A stretch of 64,000 nt of DNA from Bin87 sp965197635 (lineage in GTDB: Bacteria > Chloroflexota > Dehalococcoidia > Lucifugimonadales > UBA3495), in assembly GCA_965197635.1 (NCBI GenBank), contig CBDANN010000006.1:372001-436000 (forward strand), read 5' to 3'. A model generated the notes under the pieces. The model worked only from the letters and a program-made list of their open reading frames with translations, was not told the origin of the DNA and did not search any database. Shown piece by piece: positions 1 to 8,828 of the stretch. The first letter of the stretch is position 1. Each line of letters begins with the position of its first letter. A program made the position numbers and the translations under genes.

Positions 1-530
1 CCCGCATCAACGGCATTGACGGTTTCACCGCCCTGAAGGTGATCAGTGAGATTGGCGCCGACATGACCAAATGGCCCAGTGCCAAGCACTTCGCATCCTG
101 GCTGGGGCTGAGCCCCGACAACCGTATCACCGGTGGCCGGGTCATGAGCTCAAAGACCAAGCCCAGCGCCAACCGGGCCGCGGCGGCATTGCGCATGGCC
201 GCCCACGGGCGGCATCGCTCCGACAGCGCTTTGGGGGCTTTCCGGCGCCGGAAGAAGGCCCAACTGGGTGCTCCCAAGGCCATCACCGCCACGGCCCACA
301 AGCTGGCCAGGCTCATCTATTCCATGCTGCGCCACGGCCAGGACTACGTGGACGTGGGCGCAGACTACTACGAATGTCAGTATCAGCAGCGCGCGCTACG
401 CGCAGCCAAACGCCGAGCCGCCCAACTGGGCTATCAGTTGGTGCCCCTCTCCGATGCAGAGGACCATCCTACGGGCGTGTCCCTCAACCCACGGGCCGCG
501 ACCGCTGCCTGAAAAACCCAGTTAGTGGGG
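1..530 (+). mobile_element. IS110-family element, right part
   Basis: The window opens inside an IS110 element; its left end lies outside. The transposase tail is followed by a short non-coding right end containing CAGTTAGTGGGG, which stops just before AGC at 531-533. The complete copy at 51815-53484 (opposite strand) has the matching end CAGTTAGTCCAT followed by AGC, so the boundary near 530 is well supported. IS110 elements lack long terminal inverted repeats, and none is seen. Confidence 0.8.
3..512 (+). CDS. IS110 family transposase, C-terminal part (5' truncated by window)
   Basis: The reading frame is open from the first bases and ends at 512. It contains the C-terminal transposase domain of DEDD/IS110 recombinases: the HhH-like segment around INGIDGFTALKVISEIG, then FASWLGLSPDNRITGG, then the serine-bearing stretch SSKTKPSANRAAAALR, which supplies the catalytic serine in this family. 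It is nearly identical to the tail of the intact transposase at 51833-53224, except for a divergent last 20 residues. Whether the missing N-terminal RuvC-like DEDD domain is intact cannot be seen here. Confidence 0.88.
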   Translation, partial: RINGIDGFTALKVISEIGADMTKWPSAKHFASWLGLSPDNRITGGRVMSSKTKPSANRAAAALRMAAHGRHRSDSALGAFRRRKKAQLGAPKAITATAHKLARLIYSMLRHGQDYVDVGADYYECQYQQRALRAAKRRAAQLGYQLVPLSDAEDHPTGVSLNPRAATAA

Positions 531-580
531 AGCCCAGCGGCGCTACCGGGCTTGGCGTTCAGCTCGCCGTTGTCAGCGCG

Positions 581-835
581 TCAATGGTTAAAATCGAACA
601 AATCGCTCATGGACACCTCCAAGGCGGCGGCAATGCGGCGGATGCTCGTCAACGATGGGTTGCGCACACCGCGTTCGATGCCTGACACGTACGTGACGTG
701 GATGCCGGCGCGGTCGGCGACCTCCTCTTGCATGTCGCCCCGCCGATGCTGCAACCGCCGTATGCGCTTCCCAAAAGCGGTTTGATAGGCAACAATGATC
801 ACGGGACGGTAATTGCGCACAGACGATAAGTCCAT
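581..835 (-). CDS. XRE-family helix-turn-helix regulator, small
   Basis: An 84-residue DNA-binding protein. Residues 21-80 form a Cro/C1-type HTH: FGKRIRRLQHRRG, QEEVADRAGIHVTYVSGIE (helices 2-3 with the recognition helix) and NPSLTSIRRIAAALEV. There is no effector domain, so it is a single-domain XRE protein of the kind found as antitoxins or phage/restriction controllers. No ribosome-binding site precedes the ATG at 835: a MITE (841-953) is inserted five bases upstream and has pushed the native leader 121 bp away. Expression is therefore doubtful, or now starts within the MITE. Its former partner gene is not recognisable. Confidence 0.75.
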   Translation of the reverse strand: MDLSSVRNYRPVIIVAYQTAFGKRIRRLQHRRGDMQEEVADRAGIHVTYVSGIERGVRNPSLTSIRRIAAALEVSMSDLFDFNH

Positions 836-961
836 AGCAAGTAACGGTTCACGTTTGAGGGGATCTGAACAGGCTTTGCCGAAATCCCGTGCTTGACTTT
901 CACCCCGGAGGGGCCGGTTTGACCCGTAGATCCCCGCAAGTCTGAACGGTTACCATAGCAA
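833..961. mobile_element. 113-bp MITE with IS66-like ends and 8-bp target duplication
   Basis: The element spans 841-953. Its left end GTAACGGTTCACGTTTG and right end CAAGTCTGAACGGTTAC are imperfect inverted repeats, with further pairing GGGGATC/GATCCCC inside. The flanks CATAGCAA (833-840 and 954-961) are an exact 8-bp direct repeat, the duplication length known for IS66-family transposition. The same tips, GTAAC(T/A)GTTCA, bound the IS66 copies at 8829 and 59390-60897, so an IS66 transposase is the likely mobiliser. The duplicated CATAGCAA includes the start codon of the XRE gene on the minus strand. Confidence 0.85.
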
Positions 962-1113
962 ATTGTCTATGGACTGGGCGATGCCGCATGACTATAATGA
1001 TGCGCTACACTGCGCATCGTTATACATGGCGCGACCGGGTGTTGGGGAGAGGGACATCATGCCGTACTCCGGCGCCGTACGGTGGCTGGCTGATCCCAGC
1101 GGAGGTAGAAACG

Positions 1114-1392
1114 ATGAGTTTTCTGATCCGGATCAACCGATTTCTGGCTGGGACCATCGCCACGTTGAATGCGATCCTGGCCATTGTCATCGTCATCTTT
1201 TCAGCATTTGGAACGTCGATTGCAATGTCCAGCCTGGACGACGACCCGGGGGGCAAAATCGGCCTTGGCGTTATAGGATTTTTGTTGGGCATCATAGTCG
1301 GCGTCATCTTCGCACTCATTGTATGTGGCATCATCGCGTTGCTCGTTGACATTAGACAGGTCCTGATCGAAACGCGAGACCGGACAAGATAG
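1114..1392 (+). CDS. Small membrane protein, unknown function
   Basis: A 92-residue protein starting at ATG 1114, chosen over longer upstream starts because GGAGG lies at 1101-1105. Two hydrophobic helices are visible: FLAGTIATLNAILAIVIVIF near residues 9-28, and a glycine-rich one around LGVIGFLLGIIVGVIFALIV near 52-71. The C-terminus is short and basic (ETRDRTR). No family is recognised. It lies about 150 bp upstream of two membrane-anchored acidic proteins on the same strand and may share their transcript. Confidence 0.6.
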   Translation: MSFLIRINRFLAGTIATLNAILAIVIVIFSAFGTSIAMSSLDDDPGGKIGLGVIGFLLGIIVGVIFALIVCGIIALLVDIRQVLIETRDRTR

Positions 1393-1538
1393 CCCAATTA
1401 AGCAGTGGCCAGGACATCCTGGAGCTAACTGGCTCGTTGCTCTACCCGGCCGGTTTTACGGCAACAGTAGCAACCCACTCCGCGCCGGCCGTCCTGCCAA
1501 GGGACCAATCCACACCAAACCAGGAGGCCGCACCAGAC

Positions 1539-2501
1539 ATGGCGACCAACGGCAATGGAACCCATGAGCCGCAGGAAGCATCGGAGCCTCAAGGTGGGCA
1601 GCCTTCGGGCGGGTTGTTTGGCTTACCGAACCGATGGCTTCTCATCGGCGGCGGCGTCGGTGGAGGCGTCCTCGTAGTCGTCATAGCCGTGGTGGTCGTG
1701 GCGTTGGTATTGAGTGGTGGGTCCAGGATCCCATCAAACTATTTGGGGTTCGTACCCGAGGATTCCACCTTCATAACAATTTGGGACGTCGAAGTTGTCA
1801 TAGATGGAGACGTGCCCAGAAACCTGGAAAGGTCATTCGAAAACTTTTACGAATACCGTCTTGACGAGGTTGGAGTTTCGACTGACGAACTGGAGACCCT
1901 GGTATACGTAGAGGATTCACGTGGTGAGGACAGTTTGGTCATAGCCAAAGGGGATTTCGACTTCGAAGATATCAGGGACGAGTTGGATGACCTGGACTAC
2001 GAGGACGACAAATATCGGGATTACGAAATTTGGGAAGACGGGGATGGGAACGCCTATTCCATCTCACTGTTGGGGGATGACGAATACGTCCTCATAGGAT
2101 ACACGCGAGACAGTGTCCAGGACGTTCTGAAGGCCGTAAGCCGCGAGCGAGGGCTGGTAGCCGGCCGACCTGACCACAACGTAAACCGCGTCATGGACAA
2201 GGTGGGAACCGGTTGGTTGATTGCGATCAATAGCGACTGTCAGACCGAAAGACTCATCGAAATTCGTGGATGCGAAGCGATAGGCGCGGCGTTCACCGAT
2301 GGAGACCGAGATTCGGCGTCTGTACGGATGGTCGTGCTGCTCCGGAGCGAATCTGCAGCCAACCGTGCACTGGACGATGTTGAAGACCATATCGATGACC
2401 ACGGTCTCCTTTTCTGGAATTTGGATTCTGATCTAGAAGACATAGACACCGACCGAGAGTTCATAGTTGTCGAAACTATCTCCTACTTCGACGACTTTTA
2501 G
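1539..2501 (+). CDS. Membrane-anchored acidic protein, DUF3352-like
   Basis: About 320 residues from ATG 1539, which has AGGAGG at 1522-1527; the longer open frame from 1437 lacks a good ribosome site. The N-terminal 45 residues are polar and glycine-rich. They are followed by one transmembrane segment around residues 50-75 (VVVIAVVVVALVLSGG) and a very acidic extracytoplasmic domain. Motifs such as FVPEDSTFITIWDVE and DDEYVLIGYTRDSVQDVL resemble the next gene's PDDTLAYAW and EDYLIMGSTEDALE segments, so the two are probably paralogues. Function unknown; family assignment is by resemblance only. Confidence 0.6.
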   Translation: MATNGNGTHEPQEASEPQGGQPSGGLFGLPNRWLLIGGGVGGGVLVVVIAVVVVALVLSGGSRIPSNYLGFVPEDSTFITIWDVEVVIDGDVPRNLERSFENFYEYRLDEVGVSTDELETLVYVEDSRGEDSLVIAKGDFDFEDIRDELDDLDYEDDKYRDYEIWEDGDGNAYSISLLGDDEYVLIGYTRDSVQDVLKAVSRERGLVAGRPDHNVNRVMDKVGTGWLIAINSDCQTERLIEIRGCEAIGAAFTDGDRDSASVRMVVLLRSESAANRALDDVEDHIDDHGLLFWNLDSDLEDIDTDREFIVVETISYFDDF

Positions 2502-2549
2502 TCGGCTGGTGTCGCCGCTACCCGGGAACTTAAACAGGCGGGCGTATCA

Positions 2550-4358
2550 ATGACTCTCAAAATAGCCATAGCTTCCCTGGCCGTTCTCGTGGTAATTATC
2601 GTAGCAGTCGGCTTGATGGCTTACCTGCGCGTGATTCCCTTGCCGGGTCCCATCTTGAGATTGGTGGCCGGCGGCCAACCGCCGGAGCATTCCGCTCGTT
2701 ATTTCCCGGATGACACACTGGCGTACGCATGGTTTAGCATTGCTCCCAGCGGTAGCCAACTCAACGACATGATGGACCTCTGGGAACGCTTGAATGAGTT
2801 CCGCGCCTTTGAGGACGCCATCGACGAATTACTTGAGGAACTGGAAGACGAAACTGGCTTTGATTTGGAAAACGACGTGTTGCCATGGATGGGACCGGAC
2901 GCGTCCCTGGGCATCATATCCATCGATAACTACCTCGACGCTCCTGAGGCCGCCATAGTCTTTGGCGTTCGCGACCGGGACGAAGCGGAACAATTTCTCG
3001 AGGACTGGACCGACTATCTCGATGACCAGGGAGCGGAATTTGACGATGATTCATACGGGGACGCCGCCATCTGGGTGGACAGGCCCGTAGGAGGAGAGAA
3101 CGGCTTCGGCGCTTATGCCCTTAGCAAATCGCTACTGGTCTGGGCCACCGACGAAGATACCCTCGAAGATATGATTGACCGCATTGACGGCGACGACGAC
3201 CACTCTCTGGCCAACGACGACAATTTCCAGTCGGCTCAAGAAGCGTTCCCGGACCGGCGGTTCGCTTCAATCTATATTGACACCGGCCAGGCGGTCGAAG
3301 TGCTTGAGCCTCTGTCCGATTTTTTCTACTTGGATAACACCTATGGCAATCTCGCCCGGCAGAGCGGCGAGCTACCTGACTGGATAGCCGTTTCCGCAAC
3401 ATGGATTGAACGGGGTATCGTGATTAACGCGACGTCACCCTCCGTCACCGAGACCGAGTTGGAAACACCTGACCTGGACGATCCCGGTCGGATTCTCCCC
3501 GACGACACCCTGGGTTATGTTGCCGTTGCTTTCGACTCCGATCTGGACCGTTGGCGTGATGAACTCGGACAATACGATCTGGCGGATTTTTTGCCGGGAC
3601 CCTGGATGATCGACGAATTCAATAACGAACTGAGCGATTTCGCAGTTTATGAATTGGGGTTGGATGAACCACCTCGGTTGGACTACGACGGCGATCTGGC
3701 GGATGCTCTGGACCTGGCGCTGTGGTACGGAGAGGAGTTGACTGGCATCGATTTGGAAGAGGAATTCTTTGATTATCTGACCGGCACCATGGTGATGGCG
3801 GTCAGAAACTTCGACTTCGAAGACATTGAAGACGATCCTGAAAACAACCCGATCCACGCTGTCGCGATGCTCTCGTACGACTCGGATGGAGAAGAGGATT
3901 TGCGGGAAACCATGGAGGATCTGACCGACCTGATCGTGGACTACCTGCCCTTCGTTCAGTCCGACGATGTTGACGTGGGCGCCGACGAAGACGCGATAGT
4001 CTTCCCCATTGAGTACACGGAGTACGCGCCGGGATACGTGCTGCACGAAGACTATCTCATCATGGGCAGCACGGAAGACGCACTGGAAACCAGCGTGGAA
4101 CAACGCGACGGAAATGGAACGGACCTGTCATCGGTGTCGGAATACCAGCGCGCCGTTGGCAACCTGTCAAGTGAGCGGCAGTTCCTAGCCTACATCGACC
4201 TGCAGAGTATCATCGGACAGCTGGACTCCGACGACATGGACCTGGAGCCTGACGAGTTCAGGATTTTGGAAGAGGCAACCGGAGCGATAAGCATCAGCAT
4301 TTCCACCGATGACGATTACACTCGAGCCGCCATAGCGCTGACCCTGTTCCCCGAATAG
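2550..4358 (+). CDS. DUF3352-type membrane-anchored protein
   Basis: A 602-residue protein with an N-terminal signal anchor (residues 4-30, IAIASLAVLVVIIVAVGLMA) and a long, strongly acidic exterior region. It appears to contain two DUF3352-like halves, each opening with a YFPDDTLAYAWF or ILPDDTLGYVAVAF motif, with recurrent ATDEDTLEDMID or MGSTEDALETSV segments. DUF3352 proteins occur in cyanobacteria and Chloroflexota and have no known function. It starts 48 bp after the upstream paralogue, consistent with an operon. High Asp/Glu content is often seen in exported proteins of marine bacteria. Confidence 0.7.
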   Translation: MTLKIAIASLAVLVVIIVAVGLMAYLRVIPLPGPILRLVAGGQPPEHSARYFPDDTLAYAWFSIAPSGSQLNDMMDLWERLNEFRAFEDAIDELLEELEDETGFDLENDVLPWMGPDASLGIISIDNYLDAPEAAIVFGVRDRDEAEQFLEDWTDYLDDQGAEFDDDSYGDAAIWVDRPVGGENGFGAYALSKSLLVWATDEDTLEDMIDRIDGDDDHSLANDDNFQSAQEAFPDRRFASIYIDTGQAVEVLEPLSDFFYLDNTYGNLARQSGELPDWIAVSATWIERGIVINATSPSVTETELETPDLDDPGRILPDDTLGYVAVAFDSDLDRWRDELGQYDLADFLPGPWMIDEFNNELSDFAVYELGLDEPPRLDYDGDLADALDLALWYGEELTGIDLEEEFFDYLTGTMVMAVRNFDFEDIEDDPENNPIHAVAMLSYDSDGEEDLRETMEDLTDLIVDYLPFVQSDDVDVGADEDAIVFPIEYTEYAPGYVLHEDYLIMGSTEDALETSVEQRDGNGTDLSSVSEYQRAVGNLSSERQFLAYIDLQSIIGQLDSDDMDLEPDEFRILEEATGAISISISTDDDYTRAAIALTLFPE

Positions 4359-5075
4359 CAAGGCGAGCAGCGCATCGTCTGTCCCAACGTGCCGCCAGCG
4401 GTGCGGCCCGGCCCGGCTGGATGGACAACTGGCGCCTCGGGGAACCTCGGTTGTCACGGTGCAGGGGACCTCTAAACTGGCCCGCAGTGTAGTAGGGTCC
4501 AGTGGTGTGTCCGGGTTCCTCCACATTCCAAAGACGCCGGTTGGCAACACCGTACACTTCATGGTGGGCAACGCCCGTGCGATCTACGAACCTGCCTGGC
4601 GAAGCGTGGACCGGTTGATCGTTGACTTGCGGGCCAATACCTGGGGGGAGGCCGCGCCCCACTGCCGTTCAGATTCAGGGCCCGCGAGGTGAACGCGGTC
4701 CGGCCTGGCCCGCCGGGGGCAGCGAAGGACCGCGTGGCCGAGCTGGCGATTCTGACGATTACAGACTGTTCACGCGGGGCGCGGCTGTCGTTGCGGTCTT
4801 GCTCCCGCTGGCTGCTCTAGTGGCGCCCGCAATCTCCCTCGTTGGACACAGTAGGCCCCGAGCCGGCTGACAAAGGTGGGCAAAATTCAACCCAGCCCCG
4901 GTCGCTCATGCCGCGAAACGGGGTCGGCGTATGCGATGGCTTGACCGCTCCAGCATGAGCGTAACTCGGTCGTCGGGTAGACCCACTCTCGTTACCTTCA
5001 GCGCACCGGCGTGCCGCCAGAGTGGCCGGTATGCTACATTACGTGCGCTAAACCTAACCCCACGGAGCTTCCACC
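4359..5075. other. Gene-poor 717-bp interval, possible decayed ORF
   Basis: No convincing gene is seen. On the plus strand a frame near 4459-4692 runs into a second frame near 4675-4870. The second encodes GPRGERGPAWPAGGSEGPRG, a collagen-like Gly-x-y pattern, followed by a hydrophobic stretch (AAVVAVLLPLAALVAPAI). This could be a frameshifted remnant of a collagen-like surface protein, but the evidence is thin. The last 100 bp presumably carry the lysA promoter; no clear -35/-10 pair was identified. Confidence 0.3.
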
Positions 5076-6389
5076 ATGCTGCCCCAGCACCTGACCCACG
5101 TTTTTCCCGACACCGCCGATACCAACGACGCCGGCCACCTTACATTGGGCGGATGCGACGCCGTGGATTTGGCCGAGCAGTACGGCACGCCGCTCTACGT
5201 GCTTGACGAGGCCACGCTGCGCTCCCGCTGCCGGCAGTTTGCCGGGGCTTTTGCCGGGCGGTACCCCGACTCCCAGGCGGTGTATGCCTCCAAGGCCTAT
5301 ATCAATCCGGCGCTGGCGCGGATTTTCGCCGAGGAGGGTCTGGGGCTGGACGTGGTATCCGGCGGCGAGTTGGCGGTGGCCGTCGCTGGTGATATGCCGT
5401 TGGGCAGGGTGTATTTCCACGGCAACAACAAGACGCCGGGCGAACTGGAGGAAGCCGTGACCGCCGGCATCGGGCGCATCGTCGTGGACAGCTTCCACGA
5501 GCTGGACCTGCTGGAGCGCATCTGCGCCGACGCCGGCAAGACGCAGGACATCCTGGTCCGCGTGTCCCCCGGCATCGACCCGCACACCCACGCCTACACC
5601 ACCACCGGCATCATCGACTCCAAGTTCGGGTTTTCCATCCAGACCGGCGACGCCGAGCGGGCCATCCTGCAGGCCATCGCCGCGCCGCACCTGAACCTGC
5701 TGGGCCTGCATTTCCATCTGGGTTCGCCCATCTTCGAGCTGGAGCCCTACCAGGCGGCCACCGACCTGGTACTCCGCTTCGCCGCCGGATTGCGCGAGCA
5801 GGGTCTCAATCTGCAGGAGTTCAGCCCCGGCGGCGGATTTGCCATCGCCTACACCCGCAACGACCAGCCGCCGGCCGCCGGCGACTACGCGGAGGCCATC
5901 GTCGGCGCGCTGACCGCCGCCTGCGATGAGCTGGGCATGGAACAGCCCAATCTGGTCATCGAGCCGGGACGGTCGATCATCGGGCCGGCCGGCGTGGCGC
6001 TATATCGCATCGGGGCGATCAAGGACATCCCGGGCATCCGCACCTACGTCAGCGTGGACGGCGGCATGGGCGACAACATCCGCCCGGCCCTTTACCAGGC
6101 ATCTTACGAGGTTCTGTCGGCCAACCGACCGGGCGCCGACCCGGACGCCACCGTAACCATCGCGGGCAAGTACTGCGAATCGGGCGACGTGCTGGCCTCG
6201 GACATCCTGCTGTCCGCGCCGGCGGCTGGCGATGTCATCGCCATACCGGCGGCGGGCGCCTACTGCCCGTCCATGGCGAGCAACTACAACCTCAACCCGC
6301 GCCCGCCCATCGTGCTGGTGAAAAACGGGGAGAGCCGGCTGATACGGCGGCGCGAATCCTACGCCGACATGATGCTGTGCGACCTTTAG
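5076..6389 (+). CDS. lysA: Diaminopimelate decarboxylase
   Basis: A 437-residue PLP enzyme that decarboxylates meso-diaminopimelate to L-lysine, the last step of lysine synthesis. Fold-type III alanine-racemase-like barrel: the PLP lysine is in YASKAYINP (about residue 73), followed by HGNNKT, HFHLGS, the phosphate-binding SPGGGF (about 250) and EPGRSI (about 290). The C-terminal sheet domain has GKYCESGDVL, whose Cys-Glu lies at the dimeric active site, and AGAYCPSMASNYN. The length is normal for the family. ATG 5076 follows GGAGC. It stands alone, with no dapF or dapA next to it. Confidence 0.95.
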   Translation: MLPQHLTHVFPDTADTNDAGHLTLGGCDAVDLAEQYGTPLYVLDEATLRSRCRQFAGAFAGRYPDSQAVYASKAYINPALARIFAEEGLGLDVVSGGELAVAVAGDMPLGRVYFHGNNKTPGELEEAVTAGIGRIVVDSFHELDLLERICADAGKTQDILVRVSPGIDPHTHAYTTTGIIDSKFGFSIQTGDAERAILQAIAAPHLNLLGLHFHLGSPIFELEPYQAATDLVLRFAAGLREQGLNLQEFSPGGGFAIAYTRNDQPPAAGDYAEAIVGALTAACDELGMEQPNLVIEPGRSIIGPAGVALYRIGAIKDIPGIRTYVSVDGGMGDNIRPALYQASYEVLSANRPGADPDATVTIAGKYCESGDVLASDILLSAPAAGDVIAIPAAGAYCPSMASNYNLNPRPPIVLVKNGESRLIRRRESYADMMLCDL

Positions 6390-6461
6390 CCGCAGCTGTG
6401 TCATTAGGCGGACGCCGCCGGCGTCCGTGGCAATCACGTCAAGAATGCGACGCCCGTTGCC

Positions 6462-7478
6462 ATGTGGTCAATAGTCGGCCAGGACCACCTGCTGCGTCAG
6501 CTTGACGCCAGCCTGCAAGCCGGGCGTGTTGGTCATGCCTACCTGCTGACCGGGCCGCCCCACGTGGGCAAGATGACGCTTGCGGTTGACTTGGCCGCAG
6601 CAGTCAACTGCCAGCATCCCGACGGGTCCTGCGGCGGGCCTTGCGGTCAGTGCGAACCCTGCGGTCGTATCCGGCGGGGCGTTTACGCCGACCTGAACGT
6701 CGTGGCCGTGGGCGGCGATTCTCGCGTCGCCACCCGCATCAGCATCGAACAGGTGCGGGAAGCCGAAAACTTCCTGTCGGTGACGCCAGTTGAGGGCGGC
6801 TGGAAGGTTGTCATTTTTGACGGAGCGGAAACCCTGTCCGCCGGGCAGAGCGAGTCGGCCAACGCTCTCCTCAAGACGCTGGAAGAACCCCCGGAGCACG
6901 TCCTGATACTGCTCCTTACCACCAACGAGGACGCTATTCTCCCTACCATCCGCTCCCGGTGCCGTGTCCTGTCCCTGCGACCAATGCCCGGCGCAGCGTT
7001 GGCAGAGTATCTGGCCGCTAGACACGACGCGCCTCCGGACACCGCCCACCGGCTGGCCCGCCTGGCCCGGGGCTGTCCCGGCTGGGCAATAAACGCGCTG
7101 GCCGACTCCGCCGTGCTGCAAGAACGGACTGCCGAACTGGACCGGATCGCTGCCACCGCCGTCGCTCCGCTGGACCAGCGGTTCGCCTATGCCAACAGCC
7201 TGGCCGGTTCATTCTCCGGCGACCGCGAATCAGTCCGCCAGACCCTGTACCTCTGGCAACGGTGGTGGCAGGACGTGCTGCTGGTCAAAGAAGGCATTGA
7301 TAGCCACGTTCACAACGCCGACCGACAGGAGGAACTGGCAGAGCAGGCCAATGGGGCAGCAACTGCCGCCATCGTCGCCTTTTTGCGGCGCGTCCAAGAA
7401 ACGCTGGCGGCTTTGGATGCCAACGCCAACCCGCGCCTGGCGTTGGAGTGCATGATGCTGGCCGTGCCGACGACCTGA
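6462..7478 (+). CDS. holB: DNA polymerase III subunit delta' (clamp-loader)
   Basis: A 338-residue AAA+ clamp-loader subunit. N-terminal WSIVGQDHLLRQL matches the start of this family. The P-loop is TGPPHVGKM (about residues 31-39), then the four-cysteine zinc module (CGGPCGQCEPC) typical of delta'/gamma, the DEAD-box-like FDGAETLS and sensor 1/arginine-finger SRC in TIRSRCRVLSL. In the replisome it opens the sliding clamp with delta and DnaX. The Walker A lysine is present although delta' is often inactive as an ATPase; a DnaX fragment is less likely given the length and Walker B divergence. It lies 72 bp after lysA. Confidence 0.85.
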   Translation: MWSIVGQDHLLRQLDASLQAGRVGHAYLLTGPPHVGKMTLAVDLAAAVNCQHPDGSCGGPCGQCEPCGRIRRGVYADLNVVAVGGDSRVATRISIEQVREAENFLSVTPVEGGWKVVIFDGAETLSAGQSESANALLKTLEEPPEHVLILLLTTNEDAILPTIRSRCRVLSLRPMPGAALAEYLAARHDAPPDTAHRLARLARGCPGWAINALADSAVLQERTAELDRIAATAVAPLDQRFAYANSLAGSFSGDRESVRQTLYLWQRWWQDVLLVKEGIDSHVHNADRQEELAEQANGAATAAIVAFLRRVQETLAALDANANPRLALECMMLAVPTT

Positions 7479-7502
7479 ATAGGGGGCTACTGCTCTCGCC
7501 GG

Positions 7503-7961
7503 CTACACTGCCTCGTACACCTTCAACCGCCCCCGGCTCACCGCCCGCAGCCGGCCCTGTTTTTCCAGGGAGCGGATGGCCTGTAACACCTGTGGGTCGC
7601 CGTGGCGGCGGAACCGGCCGGTGATTTTGCTTTGGGCCCGTGGAGTCTCGCAGTATTCCCAGACCTGCTCGGCGAGCATATCACCGATGGCTGGCAGGGG
7701 CTGGACCGGGAGGACCATCGTGTGGCCCCGATTGCCGTCCACCGACTCGCCCGGCATATAGTTCAGGTGTTGGGGGTATCTGTCGAGAAAAGAACGGATA
7801 CGAACGCGCATAGCGCCGCCCGTTCCGGTGGAACCGTAGCCGTGGACCACGTCCAGCGTAGCCGTCGCCCCGTTGCCCGACCGAAGCGTTCGGTTATACA
7901 GGTCAACGAATTCGGCCAGAGCCTCCGACCAGGTTTTTCCGTGGAAATCGACGCTGGCCAT
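7503..7961 (-). CDS. Smr-domain protein with C-terminal winged-helix-like tail
   Basis: A 152-residue protein. Residues 1-75 match the Smr (MutS2 C-terminal) fold: VDFHGKTWSEALAEFVDLYN in place of LDLHG, then LDVVHGYGSTGTGGAMR in place of the (V/I)HGxGxG motif. Smr domains bind or nick nucleic acids and act in MutS2-linked ribosome rescue. Residues 85-150 resemble a small helix-turn-helix (AQSKITGRFRRHGDPQVLQAIRSLEKQGRL). It lies six bases after the HNH gene on the same strand, so the two are probably co-transcribed. Confidence 0.7.
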   Translation of the reverse strand: MASVDFHGKTWSEALAEFVDLYNRTLRSGNGATATLDVVHGYGSTGTGGAMRVRIRSFLDRYPQHLNYMPGESVDGNRGHTMVLPVQPLPAIGDMLAEQVWEYCETPRAQSKITGRFRRHGDPQVLQAIRSLEKQGRLRAVSRGRLKVYEAV

Positions 7962-7967
7962 GCGGGA

Positions 7968-8705
7968 TCAATCGGCAACCGCCATCGCCGCCAGTTCCCC
8001 GCTGGGCGCGCCGTTGTCGCCGTTGCGGTTGCGGCCCGCGGACTGCCACGGAATGTACTGCCGCCACTCTTCCAGAATGGTGCGGTTTTCCAGGATGCGG
8101 TAGGGATTGGGCTGGGGAGCGGTGGGGACGCGCCGCAGCTTCATGTTGGCCTCTTCCGGCGTACGGCCCGCCTTGTCCAGATTGCAGCGCCCGCAGGCCG
8201 CGACCACGTTGTCCCAGGTATGCGGCCCGTGCTGGCGTCGGGGCACCACGTGGTCCAGGGTGAGGTGCTGGGAGCGCTGGCCGCAATACTGGCAGGTGTA
8301 GTGGTCCCGCAGGAAAACTTCCTTTTTGGACAGCCGGCGCGGAGCAAAGGGGCGCTTGACCAGATAGACCAGCCGGATGATGGAAGGGGCATCGAGGGTG
8401 TTATTGTAGGTGCGGATGCGTGCTGATTCGGAGCGCTGTTCCAACAATTCGGCCTTGCCTTTGGCAACCAGAACGATGGCCCGTCGCACGGTGCAAACGT
8501 TCACCGGCACGTAATTGAGGTTGAGCACCAGCACCGGAGCGGTCAATCGACCCGGCACCGGCGCTTTCTTGCCCGGTTTCTCATCCTCCGCCGGAGCGAT
8601 GTCGGCGACATTGCCAGCCGCGCCACGCGCAGCCCTTGCCTGGCGGCCCGCGCCTTTCGCCCGGGCCGCGCCTTTTCTTCGACTCGTTCGTCCCCGGCTT
8701 GCCAT
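7968..8705 (-). CDS. HNH endonuclease family protein
   Basis: A 245-residue protein with a basic, low-complexity first 50 residues, then the domain common to this HNH group: VLVLNLNYVPVNVCTVRRAI, then VFLRDHYTCQYCGQR, LTLDHVVPRR and NVVAACGRCN. These give the two CxxC zinc pairs and the His-Asn-His active site. Such proteins are widespread housekeeping-like nucleases (McrA-like fold) of uncertain role. It is the first gene of a two-gene unit with the Smr protein and diverges from the IS cluster that begins at 8829. Confidence 0.85.
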   Translation of the reverse strand: MASRGRTSRRKGAARAKGAGRQARAARGAAGNVADIAPAEDEKPGKKAPVPGRLTAPVLVLNLNYVPVNVCTVRRAIVLVAKGKAELLEQRSESARIRTYNNTLDAPSIIRLVYLVKRPFAPRRLSKKEVFLRDHYTCQYCGQRSQHLTLDHVVPRRQHGPHTWDNVVAACGRCNLDKAGRTPEEANMKLRRVPTAPQPNPYRILENRTILEEWRQYIPWQSAGRNRNGDNGAPSGELAAMAVAD

Positions 8706-8828
8706 CTGCCAACCTCAACGCAGGTAGCGCGCTCGCTGCCGTGTGATGTCGAATATCGTCGCTATTACGGTGTCACCGGAAATTATTATACCCCAGACCC
8801 GTGATACATAATACAACAACGATTGGAA

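Noticed and set aside
581..835. XRE gene as part of the IS110 element
   Set aside because: The IS110 right end closes at about 530, and the MITE target duplication shows the XRE region was independent chromosomal sequence.
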